From CAZKCK01 sp964552325 (GTDB lineage Bacteria > Bacteroidota > Bacteroidia > Bacteroidales > TTA-H9), in contig CAZKHA010000074.1 of NCBI GenBank assembly GCA_964552325.1, positions 1 through 15,264 of the forward strand: DNA of 15,264 nt, written 5' to 3'. The translations under genes and the position numbers were made by a program. The notes beneath the pieces were generated by a model, which did no database searches, was not told where the DNA came from, and saw only the letters and a program-made list of their open reading frames with translations. Shown here in pieces: positions 13,103 through 15,264 of the stretch. How positions within the stretch are numbered: position 1 is the first letter of the stretch; every line of letters begins with the position of its first letter.

Positions 13103-14110
13103 ATGAAGCACCTTTGCAGCAATACGTATAAATTGGGCATATTGGCTGTGATGGTTTGGGCGGTAATGGGCTGCGCCAAATCGTTTGATGATGATTTTAC
13201 CGATTACCAACGTTTATCCGTTTGCCCCGGAAAACAGCTTTATGGCATTGCTTTTTATAATGATTCAATAGCCTTGGTATCGGGTGGCGAACCCGGAAAT
13301 TCAGGCTTTGTTTTCAGGACCACCGATGCATGCACAAACTGGAACTTGGTTTACCAAAATACCAAGCGCTGCATGTATGCCGTTGGCTTCTCGGCACAAG
13401 GCAAAGCCTACGCCGGGGGCGATTACCTTCAACTTGACACTTCCATTAACAAAGGCCTTAGCTGGCAATTTTTTGATCACCACAGCAATGTACCTACCAA
13501 TGAGTTTGATAGACCTGCCTTTAGGCAATTCTTTTTTAGGGATGAGCAAGTGTATGTGATAGGTGGCGATGGATTTAAAAAAGGTATTTTTTATCGTTCG
13601 CACAACAAGGGCCGCAACTGGAACTTTACGCAATTTGCCAACCAGATGAATGCAGTTTGGTTTACCAGCCCTACTAAAGGGTTTTTGGGCGGCAACGGGC
13701 TTTGTTTAACCACCCGCGATGGTGGTACAACGTTGCAAGACGGTGGCTTGTACCAAGATTTTATTACCGATTTTTGGTTTATCAGCGCTGAGGTTGGCTA
13801 TTGCTGCAGTTACAATGGAGCCGTTTACAAAACTATTGATACCGGCCAACATTGGGAGCAGAGCGGTGGCAATACGGCTTTAAACCTAAGCCGAAAACAT
13901 TACAATGCCTTGGCTTTTTCAACACCTATACATGGCTATCTTGCGGCCGATGATGGTTTGATGGGTTATACAAAGGATGGAGGACTAAACTGGAAATTTT
14001 ATAGCCTTGGGCAGGATTGCAGATTTACAAATATATGGATACAAAACAATTATGTTTATTTAACTGGCACCGATGGGTATGTTTATAAACTTAGAAGGTT
14101 GGAGTTGTGA
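13103..14110 (+). CDS. Ycf48-like beta-propeller lipoprotein
   Basis: A 335-residue predicted lipoprotein: a hydrophobic N-terminus ends in the lipobox AVMGC (Cys24). The rest is a chain of BNR/sialidase-type blades with Asp-box-like turns, for example TTDACTNWNL, SINKGLSWQFF, SHNKGRNWNF, TRDGGTTLQDGG, TIDTGQHWEQ and TKDGGLNWKF, separated by Gly-rich strands such as KGFLGGNGLC and VGYCCSYNGAVYK. This matches the photosystem II stability factor (Ycf48)-like family. In Bacteroidota these are exported proteins of mostly unknown function, so the photosynthetic name says nothing about role here. No catalytic sialidase residues are evident. The ATG at 13103 lies 7 bp after udk. No terminator hairpin is seen downstream; the sequence runs straight into a purine-rich repeat. 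Confidence 0.85.
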   Translation: MKHLCSNTYKLGILAVMVWAVMGCAKSFDDDFTDYQRLSVCPGKQLYGIAFYNDSIALVSGGEPGNSGFVFRTTDACTNWNLVYQNTKRCMYAVGFSAQGKAYAGGDYLQLDTSINKGLSWQFFDHHSNVPTNEFDRPAFRQFFFRDEQVYVIGGDGFKKGIFYRSHNKGRNWNFTQFANQMNAVWFTSPTKGFLGGNGLCLTTRDGGTTLQDGGLYQDFITDFWFISAEVGYCCSYNGAVYKTIDTGQHWEQSGGNTALNLSRKHYNALAFSTPIHGYLAADDGLMGYTKDGGLNWKFYSLGQDCRFTNIWIQNNYVYLTGTDGYVYKLRRLEL

Positions 14111-14111
14111 G

Positions 14112-14174
14112 CGATGAGTGATGAGGGGAGATGAAGAGACGCAGAGAGGGGGAGAGGGAGAGACGGAGAGAAAA
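14112..14174. repeat. Purine-rich low-complexity tract
   Basis: About 60 bp of almost pure A/G on the plus strand directly after the propeller gene, built from GAGAG, GAGAC and GGGGAG-like words with only scattered C or T. It grades into the 7-bp array that follows. No gene or promoter is recognisable. Confidence 0.8.
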
Positions 14175-14266
14175 AGTAGGGAGTAGGTAGTAGGTAGTAG
14201 GTAGTTAGGAAGTAGGAAGTAGGTAGCAGGTAGTTAGGAAGCAGGAAGTAGGAAGTAGGAAGAAGC
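14175..14266. repeat. Degenerate 7-bp tandem repeat array (AGTAGGT/AGTAGGA)
   Basis: About twelve tandem units with consensus AGTAGGW. Three exact AGTAGGT copies run from 14182 to 14202. Two 8-bp variants AGTTAGGA occur at 14203 and 14232, 29 bp apart, and each is flanked by similar units. This points to a higher-order repeat of about 29 bp made by duplication of a four-unit block. The array decays at AGAAGC (14261-14266). It is noncoding and lies between the propeller gene and a structured gene-free segment. Confidence 0.88.
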
Positions 14267-14463
14267 TACACAAAATCAGTGCTTTATAGGTTTCGTAGGC
14301 ATGGCAGGGTAAACCGAATCCTTTGTAACTAAACCAATTGTACACAACTTTTCGAGGTGCAGGCTGCCCTTACCCAAACTTGGGCAAACAAACGGATTTT
14401 GTGTGTTTAATAATCCGATGGTGATTTATCCTGAATTATTCATAAAAATGATTTCAACAGTAG

Positions 14464-14582
14464 AATGAGATTTCTCCCTTCGGTCGAAATGGCTTGAATG
14501 TTAAAATTTTATGTGAAATGAGGGGTCAAATACCCTAAAATCAGTTCGTTTCGAAGAAGCGCAGCGACTTAGAATTCTCATT
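14464..14582. repeat. Imperfect inverted repeat pair (AATGAGA...TCGAAA)
   Basis: The left copy has AATGAGA (14464-14470), then TTTCTCCC and TCGAAA (14484-14489). The right copy, read on the opposite strand, has AATGAGA (14582-14576), then ATTCT and TCGAAA (14554-14549). Similar phrases recur as dispersed intergenic repeats in Bacteroidota genomes as far as I recall, but I cannot confirm copy number here. Confidence 0.5.
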
Positions 14583-14635
14583 TACAAGTGAATAGAATAA
14601 AGGAAAAGGTAATTTGTGAATTAATCAGGTTATAT

Positions 14636-14749
14636 AATGCACAGTTAACTTACGCATTAAACATCGCAAAATGCCCCAAGAGGTAGGTTCACAATGCCTC
14701 GCAGGTAACTCACACCTACCTTCAGGGTATTATCCTATAACCCCTGAAG
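14636..14749. repeat. Cluster of three consecutive inverted repeats
   Basis: AATGC (14636-14640) pairs with GCATT (14654-14658) around a central AGTTAACT palindrome. AGGTAGGT (14681-14688) pairs perfectly with ACCTACCT (14714-14721). CTTCAGGG (14720-14727) pairs perfectly with CCCTGAAG (14742-14749) over a 14-nt loop. The second and third stems share two bases, so they are mutually exclusive at their edges. No T-run follows, so these are not standard terminators. Confidence 0.6.
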
Positions 14750-14825
14750 CAGTATGCATTTCGGAGCACTAGACTGTCTGCCCGCGCTAAACAAGCTACG
14801 AATCACAAAGCTTGAGGTAAAAGCT

Positions 14826-14861
14826 GAACCGCTACTTTTTGGTAGGTGCTGTTAGCGGTTC
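14826..14861. repeat. Hairpin downstream of the minus-strand membrane protein gene
   Basis: GAACCGCTA (14826-14834) pairs perfectly over 9 bp with TAGCGGTTC (14853-14861) around an 18-nt loop. An alternative inner stem, CTAC/GTAG, lies at 14832-14835 and 14842-14845. It sits 5 bp beyond the stop of the membrane protein gene. On that strand only a short TTTT follows 3 nt after the stem, so a weak terminator is possible but not clear. Confidence 0.6.
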
Positions 14862-14866
14862 GTTGC

Positions 14867-15244
14867 TTATATTTTTTGTCCTTCCGATTTAATTTGTATA
14901 AAGTCCTCATATTTGGTAAAATACTCTAGTCCTAAAACTAATAGCATCGAGCTTATATTATATACTTTCTGCATTATAACAGCCAATCCCATATAACCAA
15001 ACCCAAATAGGGTAAAGAAACAGTAAAAAGTCAATAAGCAAATAATACAGCAGAATTTAAGTAAATGAAGTTTTGACTTTAGGATAAATATAGTAATAAT
15101 AAATAATCCAAACAATGTTAAAATGATTGATATTGTTCCCAAGTCATGCAAGGGGGTTGCAATTAAGAAAATAAATAATATGTTGGTAGCACCTAAATAT
15201 TTTAAAATTTTAGCCCATTGTCTTGAAGGGATCTTTTTTGACAT
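14867..15244 (-). CDS. Small four-helix membrane protein of unknown function
   Basis: A 125-residue integral membrane protein that I do not recognise as a named family. A short basic N-terminus (MSKKIPSRQWAK) precedes four hydrophobic segments at roughly residues 14-32, 37-55, 62-84 and 87-107. The third and fourth are joined by a GFGYMGLAVIMQKVYNISS stretch, and the C-terminal tail is charged. Small helical proteins with a Gln-Lys pair before the last helix recur in Bacteroidota, from memory, so it is probably real rather than random. The gene is clearly more AT-rich than anything else in the window, with strong use of AT-ending codons, which fits an accessory or acquired gene. Its promoter would lie mostly outside the window, since only 20 bp remain upstream. 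A hairpin follows its stop codon. Confidence 0.68.
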   Translation of the reverse strand: MSKKIPSRQWAKILKYLGATNILFIFLIATPLHDLGTISIILTLFGLFIITIFILKSKLHLLKFCCIICLLTFYCFFTLFGFGYMGLAVIMQKVYNISSMLLVLGLEYFTKYEDFIQIKSEGQKI

Positions 15245-15264
15245 ATTGATAAAAAAAATTCCAT

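Larger units (their letters stand above)
14267..14866. other. 600-bp gene-free segment rich in inverted repeats
   Basis: I find no open frame with coding character on either strand here. The segment has several small hairpins: CGGATT/AATCCG (14393-14398 with 14412-14417), CAAGCT/AGCTTG (14792-14797 with 14809-14814), and those listed separately. The arrangement could reflect a noncoding RNA, repeat-family copies or a decayed mobile element. None of these can be chosen from the window alone. Confidence 0.6.

Noticed and set aside
14112..14180. Possible G-quadruplex in the purine tract
   Set aside because: G-runs are present, but the spacers between them are mostly much longer than usual quadruplex loops, so the case is weak.
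14175..14266. CRISPR array
   Set aside because: The repeats are 7 bp and contiguous, with no spacers, and no cas genes are present.
14826..14861. Integron attC site
   Set aside because: The stem is suggestive, but the GTTAGCG word does not fit the GTTRRRY core, and no integrase or cassette array is visible.
14600..14866. tRNA or other known RNA gene in the hairpin-rich segment
   Set aside because: No cloverleaf with a T-loop or anticodon arm could be assembled, and no known riboswitch core was recognised.

Overview
The window looks like a chromosomal segment of a Bacteroidota member, probably an anaerobic or facultative Bacteroidia-like lineage. Four things point there: a secreted nuclease with a type IX secretion C-terminal domain; promoters of the Bacteroidota form (TTG, about 20-24 bp, TAnnTTTG); starts without clear Shine-Dalgarno sequences; and a sodium-pump methylmalonyl-CoA decarboxylase operon of the kind linked to succinate-to-propionate metabolism. 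The species cannot be named from this sequence.

Layout. Positions 1-1980 (+) hold a tight operon: an FMN nitroreductase cut by the window edge, an M28/glutaminyl-cyclase-like zinc lipoprotein, and a rhodanese-fold protein without its catalytic cysteine. Positions 1984-3499 (-) converge on it and encode a type IX-secreted endonuclease I followed by QueD. A divergent promoter region (3500-3842) leads into a pseudouridine synthase (3843-5501) with a very long, low-complexity Asp/Arg/Asn/Pro-rich N-terminus, closed by a strong terminator. Next comes a two-gene surface module (5674-7569): a small lipoprotein and a large secreted protein with a thrombospondin-3-like calcium motif and a LruC domain, also closed by a terminator.

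The metabolic core is 7861-12413: methylmalonyl-CoA epimerase, the carboxyltransferase subunit, an OadG-type subunit fused to an extracytoplasmic lamin-tail domain, the biotin carrier, and the OadB membrane subunit. Together they should convert methylmalonyl-CoA epimers to propionyl-CoA and CO2 while exporting Na+. The unit has its own promoter and terminator. Uridine kinase and a Ycf48-like beta-propeller lipoprotein follow (12484-14110).

The right end (14111-15264) differs in character. It has a purine-rich tract, a degenerate 7-bp tandem array, several hairpins and inverted repeats in about 750 bp without a gene, and then a conspicuously AT-rich gene for a four-helix membrane protein on the minus strand. 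This is the only part that looks accessory. No rRNA, tRNA, CRISPR array, transposase or phage gene was seen.

The best candidates for something under-described are the lamin-tail/OadG fusion in the Na+ pump, the split lipoprotein/LruC pair, and the repeat-rich segment at the right end. None can be called novel without database searches.
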